A stretch of DNA of 64,000 bases from an uncultured Fidelibacterota bacterium (GTDB lineage: Bacteria; Fidelibacterota; Marinisomatia; Marinisomatales; Marinisomataceae). How positions within the stretch are numbered: the stretch's first letter is position 1; each line of letters opens with the position of its first letter. Made by a program: the position numbers and the translations under genes. The notes under the pieces were generated by a model. That model was not told the DNA's origin. It searched no databases and was given only the letters and a program-made list of their open reading frames with translations. Where the stretch lies: assembly GCA_902525615.1 (NCBI GenBank), contig CABZHT010000001.1, positions 413,282 to 477,281 of the forward strand. The letters are read 5' to 3'. Shown one piece after another: positions 25,235 through 34,518 of the stretch.

Positions 25235-28048
25235 TTATTTTAGAACTTTTTTAAGAAATTTTCCTGTAATTGAGCTTTTGTTTCTAGATAGTTCTTCCAC
25301 TGTTCCTTGAGCAACAACGGTTCCACCGCCTTCTCCGCCCTCTGGCCCAAGATCAATAACCCAGTCAGCGCATTTCACTACATCCAAATTATGTTCGATT
25401 ACAATAATAGTATTGCCTTGGTCTACAAGCTTTTGCAATACAGATAATAACATTTGAATATCATCAACATGCAATCCTGTTGTTGGCTCATCAAGAAAAT
25501 ATACGGTATTTTTTGTGCTTTTTTTTGATAGCTCAGTAGATAGCTTAATTCTTTGTGCCTCTCCGCCGGAAAGTGTTGTAGCCTGTTGTCCCAATTTTAT
25601 ATATCCCAAACCAACATCATGTAATGTGTCTAATCTTTTTTTAATAGGCTGTATGTTTTTAAAAAATACTCTAGCGTTTTCTACTGACATATTTAATATA
25701 TCATCAATGTTTTTGTTTTTATATTCAATTTGTAAGGTTTCTTTATTATACCTTTTACCATTACAATCATCGCAATTCACATAAACATCTGGCAAAAAAT
25801 TCATTTCAATTTTTATAATGCCTGCTCCTTGACAAGATTCACATCTACCACCCTTAACATTAAAAGAAAATCTTCCAATCTTATAGCCCCTAATTTTTGC
25901 TTCCCTGGTTTGTGCAAATAAATCTCTAATATGAGTAAAGATTCCAGTGTAAGTAGCCGGGTTGGACCTTGGGGTTTTGCCGATTGGTTTTTGATCTACA
26001 TTTATAACCCTTTCTATTTTATCTGTTCTTACAAGATTTTTAAATGGAAGCATGTCCTTTACACCAAAATTAACCATGTTAGATAACGCCGGATAGAGGG
26101 TTTGATTAATCAGAGAGCTTTTTCCGCTTCCTGATACACCCGTAATAGCAATGAGCCTTTCATATGGAAAGCTGACATCCACGTTTTTTAAATTATTTCC
26201 TGAAGCTCCAATAATTGAAAAATGATCAAAGGTAGTGGTCCTATAGTTTGGCAAAGAAATAAATTTTTTCCCTGATAGGTATTTACCTGTTAAGCTTTTT
26301 TTATGTTTTGTTATTTGTTCTAGCTTGCCTGAAAAAACAACTTCTCCACCTTGAAATCCAGCCTTTGGTCCCATATCAATAATTTGGTCAGCTGATTCTA
26401 TAGTGTCTAAATCGTGCTCAACCACTATTACTGTGTTACCGATTTCTTTCAGTGATTTTAAAGTATTTAGTAGTCTATCATTGTCTCTGGGGTGTAAACC
26501 AATGGATGGCTCATCCAAAACATACAACACGCCAGTCAACTGGGAACCAACCTGAGAGGCTAGTCTAATTCTTTGAGCCTCTCCACCTGAAAGTGTACGG
26601 GAAGCTCTATCAAGCGTTAAATAATTCAAGCCAACATTAATTAGAAAACTGAGTCTTTTTTTTGTCTCGTTTAAAATTCCTCCTGCTATTTCATTTTGGC
26701 TGTCTGTCAATTCAAGTTTTTCAAAAAAATCTAGTGTTTCAGAAATATTTTTTGAACACACCTCTCCAATGTTAATTGAGCCGACCCTTACATTCAATGA
26801 AGAGTCTTTAAGTCTTTTTCCTTTACAGCTATCACAAACCCTTGTGCTCATAAAGCTTTCAATCCATCTTCTTATTCCAAAGGACTGGGTTTGTTTATAC
26901 CTTCTTTGAAGCTCAGGAATAATTCCTTCCCATTTTCCTTTATATGTTCCAGAAAAGTTAGAACTATTATAGTCCACATTAATTTTTTTACCGCTTAAAC
27001 CATATAATAAAATTGTTCTTATTTCCTTTGAAAGCTTGTTCCAAGGTTTTGAGAACGATAAATCAAATTCACGTGCGAGTGCTCTTAGCTTGCTGCCATG
27101 AAATCCTTTAGGTTGACTTCCAATGGGCTTAATTGCTTCTTGGATTAAAGATTTTTTTGTGTCTGGGACTACAAGATTTGGATCAATCTCTGTAATATAG
27201 CCTAATCCATCACATTGTTGACAAGCACCATATGGAGAATTAAAGGAAAACATTCTTGGTGTTAAATCAGTCATCATAACATATGGGTGATAAGCACATG
27301 CAAAATGCTCACTAAACAAGTAGTCTTCTTTGCTGTCAATATTTATTATGCAAATTCCATTGCCCATATTTAACGCCAGCTCGACAGATTCTAAGAGTCT
27401 TGATTTAATATCTTTTTCAACTAGAACTCTATCAACCAGAACGTCTATGTTATGGTTTTTATTTTTTTCTAGTGATGGTATTTTTCTTATAGCAACAATT
27501 TCTTTATCTATTCTTGCCCTGAGGAATCCCTTCTTTTTTAATTCTTCAAGAGCCGTTTTATGTTCTCCTTTTCTGCCTTGAACTACTGGAGATAATATAT
27601 ATGCCTTTTCTCCTTTGTGAGATTTTAAAATTTGTTCTACTATTTGTTCTGGAGATTGTCTTGTAATTGGTCTTGAACATTCCCAACAATGCGGCTGTCC
27701 TATACTAGCATAAAGCAATCTTAAATAGTCGTGAATTTCTGTAATTGTGCCAACAGTAGATCTTGGATTGCGTGAACCTGTTTTTTGTTCAATTGATATT
27801 GCTGGAGATAGACCTTCGATTGTATCAACATCAGGTTTTTCCATTAGATCAAGAAATTGTCTTGCATATGCTGAAAGAGATTCGACGTATCTTCTCTGCC
27901 CTTCGGCATAAATTGTATCGAAAGCCAGTGATGACTTACCAGAGCCAGATGGCCCTGTGATAACTACTAATTTATTTTTTTCAATATCAACAGCAATGTC
28001 TTTCAAATTGTGTTGTCTAGCGCCACGTATTTTTAACTTATTTTTCAT
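25235..28048 (-). CDS. uvrA: Excinuclease ABC subunit A
   Basis: Damage-recognition ATPase of nucleotide excision repair. Two ABC modules are visible: Walker [15 protein letters not shown] near residue 35 and [14 protein letters not shown] near 640, each with a later signature LSGGEAQRI. Zinc-binding cysteine pairs occur at [23 protein letters not shown] and CESCQGAG. Length 937 aa is normal. It heads the 12-kb leftward run, separated from divergent yqgE by 81 bases. Confidence 0.97.
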   Translation of the reverse strand: MKNKLKIRGARQHNLKDIAVDIEKNKLVVITGPSGSGKSSLAFDTIYAEGQRRYVESLSAYARQFLDLMEKPDVDTIEGLSPAISIEQKTGSRNPRSTVGTITEIHDYLRLLYASIGQPHCWECSRPITRQSPEQIVEQILKSHKGEKAYILSPVVQGRKGEHKTALEELKKKGFLRARIDKEIVAIRKIPSLEKNKNHNIDVLVDRVLVEKDIKSRLLESVELALNMGNGICIINIDSKEDYLFSEHFACAYHPYVMMTDLTPRMFSFNSPYGACQQCDGLGYITEIDPNLVVPDTKKSLIQEAIKPIGSQPKGFHGSKLRALAREFDLSFSKPWNKLSKEIRTILLYGLSGKKINVDYNSSNFSGTYKGKWEGIIPELQRRYKQTQSFGIRRWIESFMSTRVCDSCKGKRLKDSSLNVRVGSINIGEVCSKNISETLDFFEKLELTDSQNEIAGGILNETKKRLSFLINVGLNYLTLDRASRTLSGGEAQRIRLASQVGSQLTGVLYVLDEPSIGLHPRDNDRLLNTLKSLKEIGNTVIVVEHDLDTIESADQIIDMGPKAGFQGGEVVFSGKLEQITKHKKSLTGKYLSGKKFISLPNYRTTTFDHFSIIGASGNNLKNVDVSFPYERLIAITGVSGSGKSSLINQTLYPALSNMVNFGVKDMLPFKNLVRTDKIERVINVDQKPIGKTPRSNPATYTGIFTHIRDLFAQTREAKIRGYKIGRFSFNVKGGRCESCQGAGIIKIEMNFLPDVYVNCDDCNGKRYNKETLQIEYKNKNIDDILNMSVENARVFFKNIQPIKKRLDTLHDVGLGYIKLGQQATTLSGGEAQRIKLSTELSKKSTKNTVYFLDEPTTGLHVDDIQMLLSVLQKLVDQGNTIIVIEHNLDVVKCADWVIDLGPEGGEGGGTVVAQGTVEELSRNKSSITGKFLKKVLK

Positions 28049-28129
28049 ATTTATTTGTAAAAATTGACTTATAACTTACTTAACTCTGGATATGATTCAA
28101 AAAAGGATTTACTTTTTATTAAATAAAAA
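28049..28129. promoter_or_regulatory. Divergent uvrA/yqgE spacer
   Basis: Eighty-one bases between the two start codons must hold the promoters of both runs. On the plus strand TTGACT (about 28066) is followed by AT-rich sequence with TATGAT, but the spacing (about 21) is too long for a standard sigma-70 site. No LexA-like palindrome is visible, so SOS control of uvrA is not supported here. Confidence 0.25.
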
Positions 28130-28675
28130 ATGAAAAGTCTAAAAAATAAACTGTTGATTTCAATGCCTAACATGGTTGATCCTTATTTCGCAAAAAGCGT
28201 GATTTTCATTTGCGAAGATGACATAAGTGGTACAATGGGTATTATAGTAAATAAGCCAATTAGCCAAATGAAGATTGTTAGTTCTGGGATTAAAAATAAA
28301 ATATTTGAAGATATTATAAATGAATCCGAAAAAATTTTTTTCGGAGGTCCTGTCGGGTTGAATGAAGCCTGTATTGTTCAAAAAAATACAGGTAGATCTG
28401 ACGATTTTTCTGAAAAAATTGAATTATCCACAGACTTGGATCTTCTACAAGAAATATTGTTCAATGAGGAAACACCAAAGGATACAAAGCTTATTTTCGG
28501 TCACGCTGCTTGGGAGAAAAACCAGCTACAAGAAGAAATTGAAAGGGGAGATTGGTTAATTCAAGAATATAGTGACTCTATTTTTAAATCTTCTCCGAAA
28601 GATTTATGGAATGAACTAATTCATATGTTTGGTCTAGATAATTATGGATTTGTTGGAACAAGTGGAATATCATGA
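28130..28675 (+). CDS. YqgE/AlgH family protein
   Basis: DUF179 protein, 181 aa, of unknown biochemical function, widespread in Gram-negatives. Family marks are NKLLISMPNMVDPYFAKSVI, GIIVNKPI, FFGGPVG, and the C-terminal GHAAWEKNQLQEEIERGDW. It has no signal peptide. It overlaps a tiny downstream frame by ATGA. In Pseudomonas a homologue (AlgH) affects alginate control, but no common mechanism is known. Confidence 0.92.
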   Translation: MKSLKNKLLISMPNMVDPYFAKSVIFICEDDISGTMGIIVNKPISQMKIVSSGIKNKIFEDIINESEKIFFGGPVGLNEACIVQKNTGRSDDFSEKIELSTDLDLLQEILFNEETPKDTKLIFGHAAWEKNQLQEEIERGDWLIQEYSDSIFKSSPKDLWNELIHMFGLDNYGFVGTSGIS

Positions 28676-28821
28676 TAAAAAATATTAAAAAAATTCAACG
28701 TGATATTAAAAGCAGAAAAGCAACAAAAGCTACGAATGGTATGCAGTTAATAGCCAACGGCATAGCGCTATTAAAAAAGGGTTTTGGTCTTGTTTTCTCT
28801 GAAATCTTTAAAAAAAACTAA
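28672..28821 (+). CDS. Candidate 49-aa basic small protein
   Basis: An ATG overlapping the yqgE stop (ATGA) opens a 49-codon frame ending in TAA at 28819-28821. The product is very basic in its first half (MIKNIKKIQRDIKSRKATKA) and has one moderately hydrophobic stretch (MQLIANGIALLKKGFGLVFS). The stop interlocks over 4 bases with the stop of the convergent fabI-like gene, exactly like other genuine gene ends in this window. These two junctions, plus the lack of any other explanation for 140 bases, make it a plausible real gene. The function is unknown. Confidence 0.55.
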   Translation: MIKNIKKIQRDIKSRKATKATNGMQLIANGIALLKKGFGLVFSEIFKKN

Positions 28822-29597
28822 AGGGAACGGTGCTCTCCGCCATCACAAAAAATAGTAGAACAATTTACAAAGTCTGCTTTATCGTTTAATAATAATGAAA
28901 CTAATCCTGCTACGTCTTCAGGCGTAGTAACTCTTTTCATCGGGTTTCTTTCTTTCGTTCTTTCAACCCAATCTTCCCAATCTGTTGATATCTTTGTTAA
29001 TGCTCTGGTTGGTGTAATGCCAGCTTGAATAGTGTTTGCCGTAATTCCTTGGCTTCCAAGCTCCCACCCAATTTGTCGAACTATAGCCTCCAAAGAAGCT
29101 TTGGCAACCCCTACGGGACCGTACCCCTCCATAACTTTATAGCTTCCTTCACTGGTTAAGCCTAGGATTCTTGAACCTGATGTTAGAAGATTATTTTCCA
29201 ATAAAGCTTGTGTCCAATATATTAAACAATGAGCCATAACATGTTGGGTCATGTCCATTTGCCTTTGTCTGACTGGGGTTGGATAGAAGAAATTAGTTGT
29301 ACTTCCAAATGCAATGGAATGCATAAGTAGCTTTACTTTTCCGTTATCAAGGATAGTTTTGATTTCTTTCATTTTTGAAAACATAACCTCTTTATCAGCG
29401 GCATTTTCATTCCAAAACTTTACTCTGTTACTGTTCAAAGAGGCTATTTCTTCTTGTAGGCGGGCGGCGTCTTTTTTGATAGGCCCTCTATCTAAATGAA
29501 AGCCAATGATACCATACCCTTCTGTCGCTAACTGTTTAGCGATTGCTGCTCCATGTCCTGTTGAACATCCTAATATAATAGCCCATTTATTTTCCAT
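28818..29597 (-). CDS. Enoyl-ACP reductase-like short-chain dehydrogenase (FabI/FabL type)
   Basis: A 259-aa SDR. The active-site spacing Tyr-x6-Lys (GYGPVGVAKASLEA) and the downstream NTIQAGITPTRAL match enoyl-ACP reductases. The N-terminal nucleotide loop (LGCSTGHGAAIA) is the classical SDR GxxxGxG form, not the FabI form. That mixture resembles FabL of Bacillus. Probable role: last reduction of the fatty-acid elongation cycle, complementing fabZ at 3.3 kb. A different SDR substrate cannot be excluded. Confidence 0.75.
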   Translation of the reverse strand: MENKWAIILGCSTGHGAAIAKQLATEGYGIIGFHLDRGPIKKDAARLQEEIASLNSNRVKFWNENAADKEVMFSKMKEIKTILDNGKVKLLMHSIAFGSTTNFFYPTPVRQRQMDMTQHVMAHCLIYWTQALLENNLLTSGSRILGLTSEGSYKVMEGYGPVGVAKASLEAIVRQIGWELGSQGITANTIQAGITPTRALTKISTDWEDWVERTKERNPMKRVTTPEDVAGLVSLLLNDKADFVNCSTIFCDGGEHRSL

Positions 29598-29647
29598 AAG
29601 ATTTCAATTTAATAAATACTCATCCAATTAAGTATTATATTCTCACA
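29598..29647. promoter_or_regulatory. Divergent fabI-like/ychF spacer
   Basis: Fifty AT-rich bases. On the plus strand a TATTAT-like -10 (29633-29638) lies only about 10 bases before the ychF ATG, so ychF may be transcribed with a very short or absent leader. There is no clear -35 and no Shine-Dalgarno sequence. Low confidence. Confidence 0.25.
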
Positions 29648-30739
29648 ATGAATTTAAACTGTGGATTTGTAGGACTGCCAAATGTGGGTAAATCAACCCT
29701 ATTTAATGCATTAAGCAAAAATAATATTGCTGCCGAAAATTATCCATTTTGCACCATTGAACCAAATACTGGTATTGTGGAAGTTCCTGATGAAAGGCTT
29801 GAAAAGCTTACAAAAATATTCAATCCTGAAAAAACAATTCACAACACTGTTGAATTTATTGATATTGCTGGTTTAGTAAAAAACGCACACCAGGGTGAAG
29901 GTTTGGGGAATCAATTTCTATCCCAAATTAGATCTGTTAATGTAATTATTCAGGTTGTTCGTTTTTTTAATGATGACAATATTACGCACGTGGAAAGTAG
30001 AGTCGATCCTTTAGATGATATGGAAATTATCAATACTGAGCTCATACTAGCAGATATAAAAACAATTGAAAGAAGTCTTGAAAAAAATGTTAAACTTATT
30101 AAGGCTAACAAACCTGAGGGAAGGTTGGCAGAAGAGGTTTTAACAAACCTTTTAAATCATATGAATAATGGTCTCGCCGCTCGCTCTTTTGAAAGAAACT
30201 CAAAAGAAGACCCTGTAATAAAAAACCTTTTTCTTTTAACAGATAAGCCCATGATATATGTTGCCAACATTGATGACAATGCAGAAGGCTCTGACTTGTT
30301 TCAAAGCGCTGTCGAGATTGCAAACAAAAATAAATCTTCATTAATTAAAATTAATGGAAAACTAGAATCTGAAATGGCTGATTTTAATGAAGAAGAAAAA
30401 AAACTAATTCTTGAAGATTATGGAATTAAAGAAAGTGGGCTTGATGCACTCATAAAAGAAGCCTATAGCACTTTAGGTCTCGAGACTTTTTTCACTTGTG
30501 GTGAAAAAGAAGTACGTGCGTGGACAATGAAAAAGGGTTCTCAAGCTGTTGAAGCAGCTGGAGAAATTCATACAGATTTCGCAACCAAATTCATTAAAGC
30601 AGAAATTTATACATTCGATGATGCAATGAACAATAAGGAAAAAATTAACGAATTGAAGACAATGGGCTTGGTGAAAATGGTTGGAAGAGACTATATTATG
30701 CAAGAAGGAGATATTGCATACTTCATTAAAGGACAATGA
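29648..30739 (+). CDS. ychF: Redox-regulated ribosome-binding ATPase YchF/OLA1
   Basis: OBG-family P-loop protein that prefers ATP. P-loop GLPNVGKSTLFNAL starts near residue 8, FIDIAGLVKNAHQGEGLGNQ is the G2/G3 region, and YVANIDD takes the place of NKxD, as usual for the ATP-specific members. A coiled-coil domain (about 130-200) and C-terminal TGS domain (FFTCGEKEVRAWTM) complete it. Length 363 aa. In Pseudomonas ychF follows pth; here it has moved to head the lpxB group. Its stop overlaps the next ATG by 4 bases. Confidence 0.97.
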   Translation: MNLNCGFVGLPNVGKSTLFNALSKNNIAAENYPFCTIEPNTGIVEVPDERLEKLTKIFNPEKTIHNTVEFIDIAGLVKNAHQGEGLGNQFLSQIRSVNVIIQVVRFFNDDNITHVESRVDPLDDMEIINTELILADIKTIERSLEKNVKLIKANKPEGRLAEEVLTNLLNHMNNGLAARSFERNSKEDPVIKNLFLLTDKPMIYVANIDDNAEGSDLFQSAVEIANKNKSSLIKINGKLESEMADFNEEEKKLILEDYGIKESGLDALIKEAYSTLGLETFFTCGEKEVRAWTMKKGSQAVEAAGEIHTDFATKFIKAEIYTFDDAMNNKEKINELKTMGLVKMVGRDYIMQEGDIAYFIKGQ

Positions 30740-31719
30740 GCGATAAAAAACCTAAAATTGGTGTTGTTGGCGCAGGCCATCTTGGAAAACATCACATAAA
30801 ACACCTATCAAATCATAATGGTGTTGAATTTGTTGGCGTCTTTGATATCAACACTGAATCTCTAAAAAATATATGTAGTGAATTTTCTGTAAAAGCATTG
30901 CAAAGCATCGAAGAAATAATTTCCTCCTGTGATGCAGTACACATAGTTACGCCCACAAATACACATTTTGACATTGCCAAAAAATTTTTGGATCATAAAA
31001 AAGATGTATTTATTGAAAAACCTATAACAAACACAGTTGAAGAGGCTTCATCTCTAATTAACCTTGCAAAAGAAAATGAGTGCATTATTCAGGTTGGTCA
31101 TATTGAACGATTTAATCCAACAATTAATAAGCTCAAAGAGTTGGTTGATAATCCACACTATATCGAAATTGAAAGACTTGCGCCGTTTCAAGCAAGAGGA
31201 ACTGAGGTACCAGTTGTGCTAGATCTAATGGTGCACGATATAGATTTAATTTTAGAGATGGTTGATAGTCCACTAGAAAATGTTCAAGCAAGCGGAGCAA
31301 AAATGATGAGCAACACTATCGATTTAGCTCACGCACATATAAAATTTGAAAATGGTGTTGTTGCAAACTTAAAATCGAGTAGAATCTCTCAAAATTATGT
31401 TAGAAAAATACGAACCTATCAAAAAAATTTTTACAGCATTACAGACCTAATGATTCCTCAAATTGAATTATATGGCCTAGAGCATCATAATATGTTTTCT
31501 GAAAAGTTAAAGTCACAAGAAGTTGAGACCAACGCTGGTGTAAAAACACTTTATTATGAAAAATTTGTACCAGAAAATAAGGATGCTTTACTTGAAGAAA
31601 TCAATGACTTTGTTCATTGTATAAACACCAGATCTAAGCCAAATGTTGGTGGACAGGCTGGAGCAAAAGCATTAGAAATAGCACTGCAAATAGAAAGTAA
31701 AATATTTTTAAATGAGTAA
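30736..31719 (+). CDS. Gfo/Idh/MocA-family oxidoreductase, possibly a UDP-sugar dehydrogenase
   Basis: NAD(P)-dependent sugar oxidoreductase, 327 aa. The Rossmann motif GVVGAGHLGKHH is at residues 8-19, the catalytic EKPITNT about residue 95, and GHIERFNP about residue 122. Its end overlaps lpxB by 8 bases and its start overlaps ychF by 4. In Acidithiobacillus and Leptospira a family member (GnnA) oxidises UDP-GlcNAc at C3 to make diamino lipid A, and sits with lpx genes. Position and motifs fit that role, but the aminotransferase partner GnnB is not in this window, so this remains a hypothesis. Confidence 0.85.
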   Translation: MSDKKPKIGVVGAGHLGKHHIKHLSNHNGVEFVGVFDINTESLKNICSEFSVKALQSIEEIISSCDAVHIVTPTNTHFDIAKKFLDHKKDVFIEKPITNTVEEASSLINLAKENECIIQVGHIERFNPTINKLKELVDNPHYIEIERLAPFQARGTEVPVVLDLMVHDIDLILEMVDSPLENVQASGAKMMSNTIDLAHAHIKFENGVVANLKSSRISQNYVRKIRTYQKNFYSITDLMIPQIELYGLEHHNMFSEKLKSQEVETNAGVKTLYYEKFVPENKDALLEEINDFVHCINTRSKPNVGGQAGAKALEIALQIESKIFLNE

Positions 31720-32815
31720 AGAAAAAATTTTTATTATTTCTGGTGAAGACTCTGGTGATCTTCACGGCGCTAAACTCATAGCATCTATAAAACAGATTAA
31801 TCCAAAAGCCGAATTTTTTGGAATTGGTGGCAACAGAATGCAAAGAGAGGGGTTGCAGCTTTCAGAACACATTAAAAATTTAAATGTCATTGGTATTTTT
31901 GAGGTAGTAAAGCACTATTCAAGAATTAAAAAAATATTTAACAATACAATTAATGAAATAAAAAAAATAAACCCTGATAAAGTAATTCTAATTGATTATC
32001 CAGGGTTTAACTTAAGACTAGCAAAAAAACTTATTACCCTAAACATGAACATAACATATTTCATTTTACCTCAGGTGTGGGCGTGGAAAGAATCACGAAT
32101 CAAAACATTACAACGCTGCTGTAAAAAATTAATCAGTATTATCCCTTTTGAGCAAAAATGGTTTTCTGAAAAAAATATATCTGTACACTATTCAGGACAC
32201 CCTCTTTCGGAGTTAAGCAATCTAACTTTTAATAGGGGATCATTTTGCAAAAAACATGGCATTCCAGAAGAAAACAAAATCATTGTGCTAATGCCTGGAA
32301 GCAGATCAATTGAAGTCCGAAGACATTGGAGAATTTTTGAAAAAACAGTTCAAATACTTCAAAAACAACATCAAAATTTAAGTTTTGTTTTGCTTGAAGG
32401 AGATAATGTCAAGATAGACTCAGGTGGGGACATTATTAAAATTAAACAAAACCAATATGAAGCAATTGGTGTAGCAGATGCTGCTATTGTTTGCTCGGGC
32501 ACTGCTACTTTAGAAACAGCAATGTTAAAATGTCCTATGATAGTTTGTTATAAGCTGTCATTTCCAACATGGATTTTGACTCAAATGCTATCAAAAGTAA
32601 AATATCTTTCGCTAGCAAACTTAATTGCTGAAGAAAGGGTCGTAGATGAATACCTTCAAAATCAAATGTCTGCAAAAAACCTTGCAAGCGGGGTTAATAG
32701 TTTATTAAAAAATGAAAATCGTGATATTGTTGTTAAAAAGTATAACAGATTAATTGAGAAGTTAAAAACTAATGAAAACCCGTATGACTCTGCTGCGTGC
32801 TATATATATGACTAA
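31712..32815 (+). CDS. lpxB: Lipid A disaccharide synthase
   Basis: GT19 glycosyltransferase joining lipid X and UDP-2,3-diacylglucosamine. Family marks: SGEDSGDLHGAKLI at the start, FFGIGGNRMQREGL, ILPQVWAWKESRI, PGSRSIEVRRH, and CSGTATLETAMLKCPMIVCY. Length 367 aa is normal. It overlaps both neighbours by 8 bases, so translation is likely coupled. lpxA, lpxC and lpxD are encoded at 2.5-5.6 kb, so the pathway is split over two sites. Confidence 0.96.
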   Translation: MSKEKIFIISGEDSGDLHGAKLIASIKQINPKAEFFGIGGNRMQREGLQLSEHIKNLNVIGIFEVVKHYSRIKKIFNNTINEIKKINPDKVILIDYPGFNLRLAKKLITLNMNITYFILPQVWAWKESRIKTLQRCCKKLISIIPFEQKWFSEKNISVHYSGHPLSELSNLTFNRGSFCKKHGIPEENKIIVLMPGSRSIEVRRHWRIFEKTVQILQKQHQNLSFVLLEGDNVKIDSGGDIIKIKQNQYEAIGVADAAIVCSGTATLETAMLKCPMIVCYKLSFPTWILTQMLSKVKYLSLANLIAEERVVDEYLQNQMSAKNLASGVNSLLKNENRDIVVKKYNRLIEKLKTNENPYDSAACYIYD

Positions 32816-33428
32816 AACGTTCTTTAAAGCAAAAATTTTATATTTAATAATATTATTATCCTATCGATTTAATAAAACCAAAGTTATTGGGGAAAGCAAC
32901 ATAAAGAACTTGGATTCATTTATTTTAGTTTCTTGGCATGGCAAGGTATTAGGTTTGATGGAGTATATGAAACATAAAGAATATTTCGCACTAGTTAGTC
33001 AAAGCAGAGATGGTGATCTTATTACAAGAATAGCAAAAAGTTTTGGATATAAATTTTTTAGAGGGTCAAGTAAGAAAGGCGGTAAAGAGGCTATAAAAAA
33101 TATAAGTGATTTTTTTGAAGAAAATATTGATGCTAAAATTATCATTACCCCAGATGGTCCAACTGGGCCTGAACATAAAGTCAAACCTGGCGCTTTAATT
33201 TTATCTCAAAATTCTGGTAAGCCAATTATTCCATTGATTGTTGATGTTAAACATAGCTGGAAGTTTAAAAACTGGCACACGTTTTATCTCAGCAAACCAT
33301 TTTCCAAAATGCGTGTAGTTTATGGAGAGCCGTTACACTTTAATAAAAATGAAAGCATTGAAACAGGAACACAAAAAATTGAAGATGCTTTGAAGAAAGT
33401 AGATAAGGTTGCAAGTAGCCATGAATAA
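32808..33428 (+). CDS. DUF374 lysophospholipid-acyltransferase-like protein
   Basis: 206 aa of the LPLAT/DUF374 group. It carries SWHGKVLGLMEYM (HX-type motif), SQSRDGDLITRIAKSFGYKF, RGSSKKGG and ITPDGPTGPEHKVKPGALI, all typical. I choose the ATG at 32808, overlapping lpxB by 8 bases; an earlier start (32772) would overlap by 44. In FCB and epsilon-proteobacteria DUF374 proteins sit near lipid A genes and are thought to add acyl chains; the position between lpxB and lpxK fits a role as late acyltransferase (inference). A separate LpxL is not seen. Confidence 0.85.
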   Translation: MTKTFFKAKILYLIILLSYRFNKTKVIGESNIKNLDSFILVSWHGKVLGLMEYMKHKEYFALVSQSRDGDLITRIAKSFGYKFFRGSSKKGGKEAIKNISDFFEENIDAKIIITPDGPTGPEHKVKPGALILSQNSGKPIIPLIVDVKHSWKFKNWHTFYLSKPFSKMRVVYGEPLHFNKNESIETGTQKIEDALKKVDKVASSHE

Positions 33429-34446
33429 CATACACATAACAATGAACAATAGACTTTTTACCTATACCCTATCAGCTTTATTGTTTGTTTTCCCTGTTCA
33501 CTTAGTCTTTATCTTTTTAAAAAATCTTTTATATGATTTTGGAGTTTTTAAAGGGGAAAAAGTTGGGGCCAAAGTAATTAGCATAGGGAATATTGCTCTT
33601 GGTGGAACTGGAAAAACTCCTACCACTATTGCAATAACAAATTTTTTAGAAAAAAATGGTTATAGCGTTGGTATTGTATCAAGAGGCCATGGAAGAAAAA
33701 ATATTTCAAATAATTTTTTGCTTAAAAATCAAAATTGGAGAGAATGTGGTGATGAAGTGGTTCTTTTAAAAAATAATACTTCTTCAAATACTCGTATTTT
33801 TGTTTCTCTAAACAAGGTCTATGCTGCAAAAAAGTTGTCTAAAATGGGGTGTAATATAGTTATACTAGATGACGGGTTTCAACACAGAAAGATTGACAGA
33901 GATATTGATGTTGTTTTGCTTGGCCCTGAAAACCAAAACAAGAGGTGTCAGTTTATTTATCCGTATGGTCTATTAAGAGAGCCATTGTGTTATTTAAAAA
34001 GAGCCGATATTACAATTAATACCAAAAATAATTTAATTAAAGATACAGGCCTTAAATCTGATCACACACTAGACCTAAAGATTAAAGAAGAGATTCTGTC
34101 TTCAAGCTCTATAAAAAATATTCACGCCCTGGCTAATAAGTCGGGAATTGTTTCGGTTTGCTCTATAGGAGATCCTGGTAGTTTCTCAAAAACTCTAGAA
34201 GGTATAAATATTAATGTAGACAAAAAACTAGTGTTTCCTGATCACTGGCCTTTTTCTTTAAATGATGTAAAAGAGATTAACCGCCTTTCGATAAAAGAGG
34301 GTTTAAAACATATTGTTTGTACAGAAAAAGACTTTGTAAAGCTGGTAGAATTTAAACACCACCTCAAAATTGATATCAACGCTATACTTATGAAACATCA
34401 ATTATCAGAAGAAATTGAGCGAGATATTTTGGCTCGTTTAGTATAA
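33421..34446 (+). CDS. lpxK: Tetraacyldisaccharide 4'-kinase
   Basis: Phosphorylates the lipid A disaccharide at the 4' position. An N-terminal membrane helix (about 12-33) precedes the P-loop in ISIGNIALGGTGKTPTT. The second-site motif VSRGHGRK and the catalytic DDGFQHRKIDRDIDVVLLG region follow. I take the ATG at 33421, overlapping the previous gene by 8 bases (341 aa); an in-frame TTG at 33409 and an ATG at 33442 are alternatives. waaA, which would act next, is not in the window. Confidence 0.95.
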   Translation: MNNIHITMNNRLFTYTLSALLFVFPVHLVFIFLKNLLYDFGVFKGEKVGAKVISIGNIALGGTGKTPTTIAITNFLEKNGYSVGIVSRGHGRKNISNNFLLKNQNWRECGDEVVLLKNNTSSNTRIFVSLNKVYAAKKLSKMGCNIVILDDGFQHRKIDRDIDVVLLGPENQNKRCQFIYPYGLLREPLCYLKRADITINTKNNLIKDTGLKSDHTLDLKIKEEILSSSSIKNIHALANKSGIVSVCSIGDPGSFSKTLEGININVDKKLVFPDHWPFSLNDVKEINRLSIKEGLKHIVCTEKDFVKLVEFKHHLKIDINAILMKHQLSEEIERDILARLV

Positions 34447-34458
34447 AATTTTACACCA

Positions 34459-34487
34459 TTGACATTGGATTTGTAATAAGCTAAGTT
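34459..34487 (+). promoter_or_regulatory. Possible promoter for exbB-exbD-exbD-tonB
   Basis: A perfect -35 hexamer TTGACA stands at 34459-34464. Seventeen bases on is a poor -10 (TAAGTT, 34482-34487). It lies in one of the few real gaps (34447-34518), just where a new transcription unit is expected. Confidence 0.35.
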
Positions 34488-34507
34488 TTTGAACATTTAA
34501 CACATTT

Positions 34508-34512
34508 GGAGG
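34508..34512 (+). promoter_or_regulatory. Strong Shine-Dalgarno site of exbB
   Basis: GGAGG six bases before the exbB ATG. It is one of the few full-consensus ribosome-binding sites in the window and fixes the start. Confidence 0.7.
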
Positions 34513-34518
34513 ATTTAA

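Noticed and set aside
27070-27082. CACGTG in uvrA as a possible third parS
   Set aside because: The flanks do not match GTTTCAC/GTGAAAC; the same is true of CACGTG near 29990.
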